Origin: an uncultured Bacteroidales bacterium
GTDB lineage: Bacteria; Bacteroidota; Bacteroidia; Bacteroidales; JAUNSR01
NCBI GenBank assembly: GCA_947074245.1
Contig: CAMTOW010000108.1
Span: 1 to 6,980 of the forward strand
DNA length: 6,980 bases
Direction: 5' to 3'
The notes below the pieces were generated by a model. The model was not told where the DNA came from. It worked only from the letters and a program-made list of their open reading frames with translations, and did not search any database. How positions within the stretch are numbered: position 1 is the stretch's first letter; the number at the start of each line of letters is the position of its first letter. The translations under genes and the position numbers were made by a program. Shown here piece after piece: positions 1 to 6,929 of the stretch.

Positions 1-513
1 TGTTCTTCGGCTTTTATTGCCCGCGGTCAGCGTCAGATCCATTTCATAAGAGGAAGGACTGTTCGATCCCGGATGGCGATGAATGGTGAAATTGTTCAGA
101 CCAATGGTGAACGGTACGTTTCTGATCTCAATCTTAAGATCGTCATGGCGAATCATGATCTGTGCCGTCTTATCTCCTTCCCGGATATGCATGATTCCCT
201 CAAATCCGAATCGGTGTGTGAATAGGGCACCGGCGAGAATGAATAAGAATGATGCGTGGAAAAGAAGCATACCGATTTTTCCTTTTCTGAAAAACGACTT
301 GCTGAATAAGATTCCTGCCATGTTTACGGTTGCAAGCAACAGGATCAGATATACCAAGGGGTTATTGTAAAACCAGAAGCGGGCCGTCTGAACGGAATAG
401 AAATGCTCTATGAATGTCGCAAGTGCATACAAGATACCCAGCAGACCTAAAAGCACATTTGTGATGACAGGAGAATGAAGAAGCTTCTCTCCTGCAAGTT
501 TTAAAAATCTCAT
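1..513 (-). CDS. ResB/CcsB-like cytochrome c biogenesis protein, 3'-truncated by window edge
   Basis: ResB (CcsB) works with CcsA in system II cytochrome c maturation, carrying haem across the inner membrane and ligating it to CxxCH apocytochromes outside. The 171 residues visible start at an ATG at 513 and stay open to base 1, so the C-terminal part lies outside the window. Three hydrophobic segments can be seen at about residues 17-36, 50-70 and 79-98. They are followed by a soluble, presumably periplasmic, stretch with the family-like motif FGFEGIMHIREG (about 103-114). The third segment contains LLFHASFLFILAGA, with a His (86) at the membrane face. This three-helix start followed by a soluble domain is typical of Bacteroidota ResB proteins, which usually precede ccsA in nitrite reductase (nrfHA) loci. 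Here the upstream neighbour is instead a large dihaem protein, separated by a terminator. The family assignment is from recalled motifs, not a search. No Shine-Dalgarno sequence is visible, as is usual in the phylum. Confidence 0.85.
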   Translation of the reverse strand, partial: MRFLKLAGEKLLHSPVITNVLLGLLGILYALATFIEHFYSVQTARFWFYNNPLVYLILLLATVNMAGILFSKSFFRKGKIGMLLFHASFLFILAGALFTHRFGFEGIMHIREGDKTAQIMIRHDDLKIEIRNVPFTIGLNNFTIHRHPGSNSPSSYEMDLTLTAGNKSRRT

Positions 514-581
514 AAACAATTGCGATTAATAAGAGGCTGATAAACAGTTGCAAGATAAGTAAAACAGCTATTAAATTTTAT

Positions 582-634
582 AAAAAAAGAGCATCGTGAA
601 TTTAATCTTTCTGATTATTCCGATGCTCTTTTTT
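582..634 (-). terminator. Intrinsic terminator after the dihaem/FGE-like gene
   Basis: Bases 589-596 (GAGCATCG) pair perfectly with 621-628 (CGATGCTC). The stem is extended by six A:T pairs (583-588 with 629-634), giving 14 perfect base pairs. The 24-base loop can itself form a smaller hairpin (TAATC at 603-607 with GATTA at 613-617, TTTCT loop). Read on the minus strand, the structure begins about 15 bases after the TAA of the 1333-residue gene and ends in a run of seven T, as expected for Rho-independent termination. It would separate that gene from resB. It is nearly symmetric, but no plus-strand gene approaches from the left, so the minus-strand reading is preferred. Confidence 0.85.
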
Positions 635-648
635 AGCTATAAACTTTA

Positions 649-3600
649 TTATTCCTCGATGATGATTCGGAATCCTACGTTATGTACCTTCTGATGTGGA
701 TAATATCCTTTTCGTACGATAGAAGTTGCTTCTTTCGGATGATCTTTCCAAGATCCTCCGCGTACTACTTTTTTATCCGAAGATCCGGTATTCTTACCCG
801 TAGTCGGATAAGTCACAAAATCCGAACGAGTCCACTCAGCTACGTTACCGTGCATATCATACAATCCGAACGGATTCGCCTGATAAGATCCCGGTGTAGC
901 CATGATCATGTTTCCGTCGTCAACGGTTTCCACTTTCGGATGGAAGCTGTAATATGCGTACCAAGGGTTGTCTTTGCCCATCGGCTGAGGATTCACTCCC
1001 GATACCGCCATATTATTCATCTGGCTGTCCGACATGTTTTCGAATTTTCCGAAATCGGTATTCATGTTTCCATACCAGAAATCTTCATCACTTCCTGCGC
1101 GACAAGCCCACTCCCATTGAGTTTCGGTCGGAAGCATTACGTTCAATCCGGTTTTCTTCGCCATCTCGTCGCAGAATGCAGCGGCGTCGTTCATACTTAC
1201 GCGGATTACAGGTTGTTCCGGATGGAACGCTTCGTAACCTTCCGTTACATGGTCTTTCCACTGTTGGTCTACATAGCGGCTGCTGTGTTCCGGGAAGAAC
1301 GTATTGAACTGTTCGTTGTTGATCTCTTTTTCCGACATCCAGAACGCTTTCTTCACTTCCGCTTTGTGAGCAGGTGCGTAGTTTCTATTCTGTTCGTTCT
1401 TACCCATAACGAACTGTCCTGCCGGTATACGAACGAATGTAACGTTCACGCCCGGAGCGATCTCCACCACCTTGCGATCCTGGTTGCCTTTCTTGTTCGC
1501 ATATTCGTTTCCGTTGAAAGGATAGTTCTTTACAGAAACATCTTTAAATTTCTTCTCCTTGTAGTTCGGTTTAACCGGAGCCGGTTTCTCCTTACCGTCC
1601 AGATAAGTTGCGTAGTCTTTCAACTCCTGTTGCCAGTCGGCATAGATTCCGTTTGAATATTTCTTATTCAGATCGATACGACGGTCAAACTGGCAGAACG
1701 TACTGTTTTCAGGCAACTCTTTCGCTTTGAACGTACCTTTGTCCGGCGCGTTGAAGTCGATCCAGTTGTAAAGCGTACGCCATTCGCTGTCGGTCAGTTC
1801 CACGTCGTAGTGTCCGTCTTTCAACATACGCACCAACGGGCTTACCGAAGCATGATACTCATACGGATACAACACCTTCATACCAGCTTCCGGTCCCTGA
1901 CGATGTACGTATGGGTGGATAGCCAGATAGCTGGTTCCGAATCCGCGTTTGTCTTTTACACCTCCGCGAAGGTCTTTCATTCCGTTCGATCCGTCATGAC
2001 AAGCTACGCAGTTACGATCCAGGATCGGCTGCATTTCCAAATCAAATGTGAAAGAACGTACGCCACCCTCTGCGATTTTCAACTGCTGAGGTGCTTTTGT
2101 AGAAGCCATTACACGTTTCGGTACCGGGATGCTGTTCTGATCTTCATGACAACCTACACATGAAACGGTTTCACCCGGTTGTCCTGTCAGCCAGCTTCTC
2201 ATCCATTGAATCGCTCTTCCTTCCGAGTCAAGCGGTTGAAGTGAGATCGGCGTATTGGCAGGGATGGTGAACATCACCGAACCATCTTCTTCTACCGGTA
2301 CGGTTCCAAGCAGACGTTTGATGTCCCAACCGCTCTGGATACCCTGAGCCACGTGATCGGAAGATGTTTTCAGATAAGCATATTCATAAGCGAATACACG
2401 TAGTTCCTTCACCGTTCCTCTCGGTACGTCAGGCAATCCTTCCCCTTCGTAGATATCCTGGATGAATACCGTCGCTTCCTTCGAATTCATATTTACTTTC
2501 TCAGGAATCACCGGAGGTGTCGGACGTTTGATCACCGGAATACCGTAGATCAATCCTTCCCCTTCATATTCGGCGATAAGCGTCAGGTTATCGAAAACGT
2601 CAACCAGATACAATCCCCAAAGTGAATTCGGAGCAAGTTTACCGGTAACGATATAATAATCTTTGTTCAATGGCTGCGGTTTCAGGAACTGAGGCCATAC
2701 GCCGTCTACCATTTCGTCTTTCACGATCGGTACGATCGGACGTGTGCTGAATGGTAATTCCTGTACCATACCTTTTTCTTCTTTACGACTTTTCGCCGGA
2801 TCAAACAGAATCAGACGTCCCGAACGCTGCGTTCCGTGGTGTCCTGAAATGATTCCGATGAATTGAGTCGGATGATCCGGAAGCGGTTGTACGTCGTAGA
2901 TAGAAGTCGGGAAAACCGATCCGCTACCATAAAGAGAACGTTGTTCCGTTCCGTCCGGATTCATGTGCATCACGATACGTGAGAAGTAGTGAGTCAGGTC
3001 GGTATATTCCCAACGCACGTACATAACGCGTCCGTTGTTCATTACAACCGGTCCCCAGTTGGCATCCTGGTCGTATGTAAGACGTCTCATCGAGTCGTCC
3101 TTCGGATCATACAAGCAGAAGTTACCTACCTGGTCATCCCCGCTTACACAAGGCACACCTTGTCCGCCGATGTTCGAAGCAGCCATGATCTTTCCGTTCG
3201 GAAGATAAGTAGCATCGAAATAATCCAGATCCTCCGGAGTTCCTTTCGTAATCTGGCGGAAGTTGCTACCGTCAACCCCTACCTCATAAACCTGCCAGTG
3301 ATGATCACCTTCTTCAGGCATTGAGAAAAGCATTCGGTCTGCATCCCAGTGTAGTTTGATATCCGGTACCGGAGCTGTTCCGTGAGGTTTGTAGATCGTA
3401 CGCTGTTTCATATCGCCGCGTAGATTCGAGAACTCTTCGATCGAAGCGTTGAATCCGCTTTGCGATGCCGAAGTCTGGTTCGACCAGTTGTTCGGAGGCG
3501 TACCCATGCTCGGTGGGTTGCTGTGTCGCGCTGAAGTTCCCATCTGATAACGCCCTACGATCAGTTTGTCCATATCCAACAACGGATTCGACAATAGGAT

Positions 3601-4650
3601 CTCACGTTTCAGTGACAATGCTTTTTCAGCTTCTTTTACAGCTTCTTTGTTATTTTCGTTCAGACCGCTGAATCCTTTTGCAACGATTCTCTTCAGTTCT
3701 TTCAGTCTTTCTTCATTTTCTTTTTGGTTCTGACCCTGTTTTGTCGCCATATCTTTCATGGCGATCTCGATTGATCCCACGTTCAGCCACTCCAGTTGGT
3801 TCTGAAGGTCGGCGATACGCGTTGCGTCTTCGAATACTTCCAGATAACCTTCTATCTTTTTCTTCAGATTCGTTTCCGCATCGATCTTTTCGATCTGTTT
3901 GTGTAGAAATTCCGGTTTTGCAACACGGTTGGCTGCGTCCCATGCCATAGATCGTTCGATAGCGACGTCTTCTGTCTGGAACAAAGCTTTGAAGTTGTTG
4001 TGTGCGAACGAACGATAGGCCAGCGATTCTTTATCAAACTTGTTGATAAACTGCTTTACTTCATCCTGTCCCGAAAGATTCTGTGCGCGGAAGATGACGG
4101 TTCCTTTGTTTGAATCGTCGTCAATACCCACTTTACTTTCAAAACGCACGTATTTCTTGTTAAGAGGAATGATGATCATTGAGTTTCCGTTCGCAAGGAT
4201 TGTTTCCTTATACGGTTTCTTATTGATCTTAACGGTAAGGTCGCCCCACCATCTTGTGTTACGGTCGTAATAGATCTCACCGAAACCGTCTTTTCCGAAT
4301 GATTCACGCAAATCTTTCAAAGAGATGGATTTTCCGGTCGCATCGATCAGTTTGGCATCTGCCCAGGTACCGTAATCACCCGAAGATCCGTCTTCGGTGC
4401 CGTAAGTTACTAATACGAGGTTGTCCCAACCTTTCACATCAGCAGAAAAGTCTGTAGCGTCTTGTCCCGATCGGATCACGGGAGATTCCACCACTTTACC
4501 TGTCTTTTTCAGTTTACTCAAAAAGTTCATTTTGGTAGAAGATACGCCTTCTTTCCAATCGTTGCCGACTGCTTTCTTTGCAGTCTGCTGCGCCTGAACC
4601 GTAGAGAGAGACAAACCACACAGAACGGACATAAATAAGAGTTTGTTCAT
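649..4650 (-). CDS. Exported HzsA-related dihaem cytochrome c with beta-propeller and C-terminal FGE-like domain
   Basis: This 1333-residue multidomain envelope protein has a Sec signal peptide at residues 1-20 (cleavage likely VQA/QQ). Residues 55-190 resemble an NPCBM-type carbohydrate-binding module (YGTWADAKLI). Residues 200-360 are helical and charged, ending in SNPLLDMDKLIVGRY. Residues 425-700 form a TolB/PD40-like beta-propeller with motifs such as LHWDADRMLFSMP, NNGRVMYVRWEYTD and SLWGLYLVDVFDN. Residues 720-970 resemble the middle and C-terminal parts of hydrazine synthase alpha (HzsA), with haem-c motifs CVGCH (831-835) and CVACH (881-885) and the tail LKDGHYDVELTDSEW. M942, H947 and nearby His are candidate distal ligands. 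Residues 1060-1333 are a formylglycine-generating-enzyme fold (LPTETQWEWACRAG, FGLYDMHGNVAEWT, RGGSW, NVGFR). The FGE catalytic cysteines are absent: Asp1303 and Ala1308 occupy their places. Related proteins are known to me from Planctomycetes and Verrucomicrobia; their reaction is unknown. Hydrazine synthesis is not implied. Two haems require cytochrome c maturation, which fits resB downstream. The ATG at 4650 gives an intact signal peptide. Confidence 0.88.
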   Translation of the reverse strand: MNKLLFMSVLCGLSLSTVQAQQTAKKAVGNDWKEGVSSTKMNFLSKLKKTGKVVESPVIRSGQDATDFSADVKGWDNLVLVTYGTEDGSSGDYGTWADAKLIDATGKSISLKDLRESFGKDGFGEIYYDRNTRWWGDLTVKINKKPYKETILANGNSMIIIPLNKKYVRFESKVGIDDDSNKGTVIFRAQNLSGQDEVKQFINKFDKESLAYRSFAHNNFKALFQTEDVAIERSMAWDAANRVAKPEFLHKQIEKIDAETNLKKKIEGYLEVFEDATRIADLQNQLEWLNVGSIEIAMKDMATKQGQNQKENEERLKELKRIVAKGFSGLNENNKEAVKEAEKALSLKREILLSNPLLDMDKLIVGRYQMGTSARHSNPPSMGTPPNNWSNQTSASQSGFNASIEEFSNLRGDMKQRTIYKPHGTAPVPDIKLHWDADRMLFSMPEEGDHHWQVYEVGVDGSNFRQITKGTPEDLDYFDATYLPNGKIMAASNIGGQGVPCVSGDDQVGNFCLYDPKDDSMRRLTYDQDANWGPVVMNNGRVMYVRWEYTDLTHYFSRIVMHMNPDGTEQRSLYGSGSVFPTSIYDVQPLPDHPTQFIGIISGHHGTQRSGRLILFDPAKSRKEEKGMVQELPFSTRPIVPIVKDEMVDGVWPQFLKPQPLNKDYYIVTGKLAPNSLWGLYLVDVFDNLTLIAEYEGEGLIYGIPVIKRPTPPVIPEKVNMNSKEATVFIQDIYEGEGLPDVPRGTVKELRVFAYEYAYLKTSSDHVAQGIQSGWDIKRLLGTVPVEEDGSVMFTIPANTPISLQPLDSEGRAIQWMRSWLTGQPGETVSCVGCHEDQNSIPVPKRVMASTKAPQQLKIAEGGVRSFTFDLEMQPILDRNCVACHDGSNGMKDLRGGVKDKRGFGTSYLAIHPYVHRQGPEAGMKVLYPYEYHASVSPLVRMLKDGHYDVELTDSEWRTLYNWIDFNAPDKGTFKAKELPENSTFCQFDRRIDLNKKYSNGIYADWQQELKDYATYLDGKEKPAPVKPNYKEKKFKDVSVKNYPFNGNEYANKKGNQDRKVVEIAPGVNVTFVRIPAGQFVMGKNEQNRNYAPAHKAEVKKAFWMSEKEINNEQFNTFFPEHSSRYVDQQWKDHVTEGYEAFHPEQPVIRVSMNDAAAFCDEMAKKTGLNVMLPTETQWEWACRAGSDEDFWYGNMNTDFGKFENMSDSQMNNMAVSGVNPQPMGKDNPWYAYYSFHPKVETVDDGNMIMATPGSYQANPFGLYDMHGNVAEWTRSDFVTYPTTGKNTGSSDKKVVRGGSWKDHPKEATSIVRKGYYPHQKVHNVGFRIIIEE

Positions 4651-4718
4651 CTGGGTGTTTTTATTGTATTAAGGATTGATAATTGATTGAATTAATAAGC
4701 AAAATGATAATCGAGCGA

Positions 4719-4880
4719 TCAGCTCGCTATTTTCTTTATGAATGCGTAGATGCCGTATGCGATAGCGGCATAGACGCCGAATTTGAATAAGGGATAAAGC
4801 AGTCTCAAAAGAACCGGTCCTACAAAACTTAAAATGAATATCCCGGCGATAATAAGCACGATGATGTATAACGTCTTCAT
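4719..4880 (-). CDS. Small two-helix membrane protein (53 aa), function unknown
   Basis: The product runs from MKTLYIIVLIIAG to FIKKIAS. Two hydrophobic stretches, about residues 4-20 and 29-47, are joined by a short GPVLLRLLYP turn with one Arg, and the C-terminus is basic (Lys49, Lys50). I do not recognise the family. The ATG at 4880 is chosen because the same frame extends upstream as an unrelated charged sequence overlapping the preceding gene, and because this start lies only 11 bases after that gene's stop, as expected within an operon. The TGA stop is at 4719-4721. Its place between a propeller lipoprotein and an exported dihaem protein suggests a small inner-membrane accessory, for example an anchor or stabiliser, but this is inference. 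Hydrophobic composition, operon spacing and an in-frame stop support a real gene; nothing in the sequence gives a biochemical role. Confidence 0.7.
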   Translation of the reverse strand: MKTLYIIVLIIAGIFILSFVGPVLLRLLYPLFKFGVYAAIAYGIYAFIKKIAS

Positions 4881-4891
4881 TGCGTCGATCG

Positions 4892-5797
4892 TTACGGTTG
4901 AACGAATGATTTTCCGTCGCGGATGTAATGAACCGCCGAAACACGCTTGATGTCGGTGAAATCTTCCAGTTTCCACGCGATCGATCCGTTTTGGTCGAAT
5001 TCGATCAGATGCGGAACCTTCTTTTCCTGTCCCGGTGCGAAATGCCCGTTCCAGTTGCACAACATCAGGTTCTCATTGTCCAGACGCACGATCTGCGCCA
5101 CATAATGCAATAGGTCGCTTTCCGAAAGTCCCGATTGATCGGTCGTTTTAATCACGTTGCCGCTGTTTCGGTCAATTTCTACGAAAGCATGTCCGTCTCC
5201 ACATGAAACGATCAGATTATCCGTCGGAAGCTCCATCACGGAAAACGGCGAACTGAATACCGGATAGTTTCGCACTTCCCGGCCGGTCGGATCGATCTCA
5301 ATCACTGCGCTTTTGGCAAGTGAAGGGATCAGATAGTTTCCGTTTCGGCTTCGTCTGACCTGACGGAACTGGCCGTGCATGTCGTCTGAATACCCCTCGA
5401 AAGTGATTTCCGACAATTTCTTTCCGTTTTCGTCCAGTCGGATGATCCGTGCCGGTTTGCCCGAAGCGGCAAGCATATACCCGCCCTCTTCCAATGCGGC
5501 TACCGTATGGACCTCTCCTTCCTGTTGCAGCTGATAATCCCAGATCACATTCTGATCGGGCGTTATCTTACGGGCTCCTCCGCGGTAACTGTAAGCGATG
5601 TTGTTGTCGGGCGTCAGGATCACACAGTTGCATTCCGTACCTTTTTCAAGCTGGTGGCGCCACTCTATTTTTTTCGATTCCTTATCGAGCAAAACGATCT
5701 CGCCCCAACCGGATCCGGCAATCAGAATTTTCGGTTTTTCGGAGCACCCAACCAACGCTATTACGCTCAAAACTAAGACTAAAAGTTTACTTTTCAT
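4892..5797 (-). CDS. Lipoprotein with PQQ/WD-like beta-propeller
   Basis: The 301-residue product starts with a lipoprotein signal peptide: basic MKSK, a hydrophobic core, then lipobox LVGC with the acylated Cys at 18. The rest is made of repeated beta-propeller strands, each with a small hydrophobic patch, an Asp/Asn-Gly turn and often a Trp. Examples are KIEW (about 44-47), NVIWDY (83-88), RIIRLDENGK (118-127), VIEIDPTGRE (165-174), FVEIDRNSGN (205-214) and LIEFDQNGSIAW (264-275). This fits PQQ-like or arylsulfotransferase-like propellers. I see no clear cofactor-binding or catalytic residues, so the role could be scaffolding or substrate binding rather than catalysis. It should sit in the periplasm or outer membrane. 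The ATG at 5797 is preferred over an in-frame TTG at 5812 because it puts a lysine-containing n-region directly before the hydrophobic core. The gene starts 20 bases after the aldolase gene and ends 11 bases before the small membrane gene, so it is probably cotranscribed with both. Confidence 0.85.
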   Translation of the reverse strand: MKSKLLVLVLSVIALVGCSEKPKILIAGSGWGEIVLLDKESKKIEWRHQLEKGTECNCVILTPDNNIAYSYRGGARKITPDQNVIWDYQLQQEGEVHTVAALEEGGYMLAASGKPARIIRLDENGKKLSEITFEGYSDDMHGQFRQVRRSRNGNYLIPSLAKSAVIEIDPTGREVRNYPVFSSPFSVMELPTDNLIVSCGDGHAFVEIDRNSGNVIKTTDQSGLSESDLLHYVAQIVRLDNENLMLCNWNGHFAPGQEKKVPHLIEFDQNGSIAWKLEDFTDIKRVSAVHYIRDGKSFVQP

Positions 5798-5817
5798 GAG
5801 GAGACAGGACAATTATA

Positions 5818-6690
5818 TTATTTCTTAAGGTCGTTAAACATTTCTATACCCTGCTGAGGAGTCAAACCGTTGTGTACCACGGCATGTACAGCCTGGATCA
5901 TTGCGATTGGATCTTCGCTCTGGAATACGTTACGTCCCATATCCACTCCGGCAGCACCGTCGTTGATTGCTTTGTAGCAAAGTTCCAAGGCTTCGAATTC
6001 AGGAAGTTTTTTACCACCCGCGATCACGATAGGCACCGGACAAGCGGCAACTACGTTTTCGAATCCGTCGCAATAGTAAGTCTTAACGATGTTCGCTCCG
6101 TTTTCAGCGCAGATACGTGAAGCCAGACCGAAATAACGCGCGTCGCGCGCCATGTCTTTGCCGACAGCAGTCACACCCATTACCGGAATTCCGTAACGCG
6201 TACCCTGATCCACCGCTTTATACAAGTTCGCGATCGTAGTCGCTTCCATTTTCGGATCTCCGATGGCAAGCATCACGGCCATCGCTGAAACGTTCATGCG
6301 GATCGCATCTTCGATGTCGATCAATACGTTGTCATTCAATTCGGTCAGGATCGATGTTCCTGCGTCCGAACGCAAACAGATCGGTTTGTTAGCGGTCGCC
6401 GGTACAGACGAACGTAGGATTCCGCGAGCACACATCAGACAGTCTGCGTATTCGATCAACGGCACGATGTTCAGGTCGATGCGCTCAAGTCCCGATGTAG
6501 GTCCCATGATGAAACCGTGGTCGAAAGCCAACATCACCGATTTTCCGGTCTTGCTGTTGAAGATACGGTTCAGACGATCTTTCATTCCCCAAGGAAGATT
6601 GTCTGCGCCTTTGATATGAAAACTCTGAGATTCTACCGGTGTTCCGATTCCGAAACGGCTGCCTTCTCTCAAATCATCTAAATCTGCCAT
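5818..6690 (-). CDS. lsrF: LsrF-like class I aldolase/thiolase (3-hydroxy-5-phosphonooxypentane-2,4-dione thiolase family)
   Basis: This 290-residue protein matches E. coli LsrF along its length as I recall that sequence. Shared features are the MADLDD start, KTGKSVMLAFDHG (47-59), GLERIDLNI (67-75), ADCLMCARGILRS (82-94), GKDMARDARYF (177-187), IVIAGGKKLPE (221-231) and GVDMGRNVFQS (248-258). The Schiff-base lysine expected for LsrF (Lys203) is present in NIVKTYY. LsrF is a cytoplasmic TIM-barrel enzyme that, in enteric bacteria, cleaves phosphorylated autoinducer-2 by transferring an acetyl group to CoA. Relatives in the DeoC/FbaB superfamily act on other phosphorylated keto sugars. No lsrK, lsrR, lsrG or lsr transporter genes are visible, so AI-2 as substrate is unproven. 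The partner 36 bases upstream is a DhaL-type kinase subunit, suggesting a kinase-then-aldolase pair. The start follows an A-rich leader (AAAAGAAAAAATAAA) typical of Bacteroidota. Family is confident, substrate is not; the symbol is by similarity. Confidence 0.88.
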   Translation of the reverse strand: MADLDDLREGSRFGIGTPVESQSFHIKGADNLPWGMKDRLNRIFNSKTGKSVMLAFDHGFIMGPTSGLERIDLNIVPLIEYADCLMCARGILRSSVPATANKPICLRSDAGTSILTELNDNVLIDIEDAIRMNVSAMAVMLAIGDPKMEATTIANLYKAVDQGTRYGIPVMGVTAVGKDMARDARYFGLASRICAENGANIVKTYYCDGFENVVAACPVPIVIAGGKKLPEFEALELCYKAINDGAAGVDMGRNVFQSEDPIAMIQAVHAVVHNGLTPQQGIEMFNDLKK

Positions 6691-6726
6691 TTTATTTTTT
6701 CTTTTGATTAGGTTATTGTGTATGGA

Positions 6727-6929
6727 TTAAAATACTTTCGAAAACGCGTCGAACATGCATGCCCAAGAGGTTGCACCCGAATCGGCATAACCGATCGAAC
6801 GTTCTCCGTAGTTGCGCGCACGGCCGAAATTCGCTTTCATATCGACTGTTTTTTTCGCACCTTCGGCAGCAGCTTCCGCCGCTTCTTTAAACATTGTTTC
6901 CACATCTGCAGCTTCACTGTTTACGATTG
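6727..6929 (-). CDS. DhaL/DAK2-type dihydroxyacetone kinase subunit, 5'-truncated at contig end
   Basis: Only the last 67 codons, ending in TAA at 6727, are genomic. They carry the C-terminal signature of the DAK2/DhaL domain: an Ala-rich helix (FKEAAEAAAEGAKKTVDM), then FGRARNYGERSIGYADSGATS and a terminal helix ending DAFSKVF. DhaL-type domains bind the nucleotide and phosphorylate dihydroxyacetone or related ketoses held by DhaK; the phosphate donor is ATP in fused kinases and the PTS protein DhaM in enteric systems. It is not possible to tell whether the full gene was a stand-alone DhaL (about 200 residues) or the end of a fused DhaK-DhaL kinase. The frame appears to run on to an ATG at 6969, but that extension (NTLSRHDALPIS) is translated sequencing adapter and must not be used as the N-terminus. 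The gene lies 36 bases upstream of the LsrF-like gene, probably in the same operon. Confidence 0.82.

Noticed and set aside
362..553. Minus-strand 63-codon frame overlapping the start of resB
   Set aside because: It is in another frame from the recognisable ResB sequence and its translation is a shifted version of that gene.
514..580. Promoter for resB
   Set aside because: TATCTTGC resembles the -7 box but lacks one T, and no good -33 TTTG is placed correctly. A promoter must exist if the terminator is efficient, but I cannot locate it.
682..1656. Long plus-strand open frame (324 codons) and several shorter plus-strand frames inside the dihaem gene
   Set aside because: They lie antisense to a clearly conserved protein, have low-complexity Arg/Phe/Ser-rich translations and match no family. 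They are shadows of the minus-strand codons.
649..4650. Interpretation as an anammox hydrazine synthase subunit
   Set aside because: The similarity is to part of the alpha subunit only. There are no beta/gamma subunits, the FGE and NPCBM-like parts are foreign to hydrazine synthase, and the context is Bacteroidota.
4651..4718. Bacteroidota-type promoter (TTTG ... TAnnTTTG) before the dihaem gene
   Set aside because: A TTTTG lies at roughly the right distance from a TATCAATC, but the -7 element matches only the TA. The evidence is insufficient.
4712..4726. Small hairpin CGAGC-TGATC-GCTCG at the stop of the 53-residue gene, as a terminator
   Set aside because: Five base pairs overlapping the stop codon, followed by ATTATCATTTT rather than a clean T run. 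It is too weak to call a terminator, though it could attenuate transcription into the dihaem gene.
4669..4944. Minus-strand 91-codon frame over the small membrane gene
   Set aside because: Its translation has no recognisable features, overlaps the lipoprotein 3' end and is out of frame with the convincing two-helix 53-residue protein.
4881..5060. N-terminal extension of the 53-residue protein to 113 residues
   Set aside because: The extra 60 residues overlap the lipoprotein coding sequence in another frame and are charged and unlike the membrane part. The start at 4880 fits operon spacing better.
5798..5812. TTG start five codons earlier for the propeller lipoprotein
   Set aside because: It would add SCLL before the MKSK n-region. 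The ATG at 5797 gives a standard lipoprotein signal peptide.
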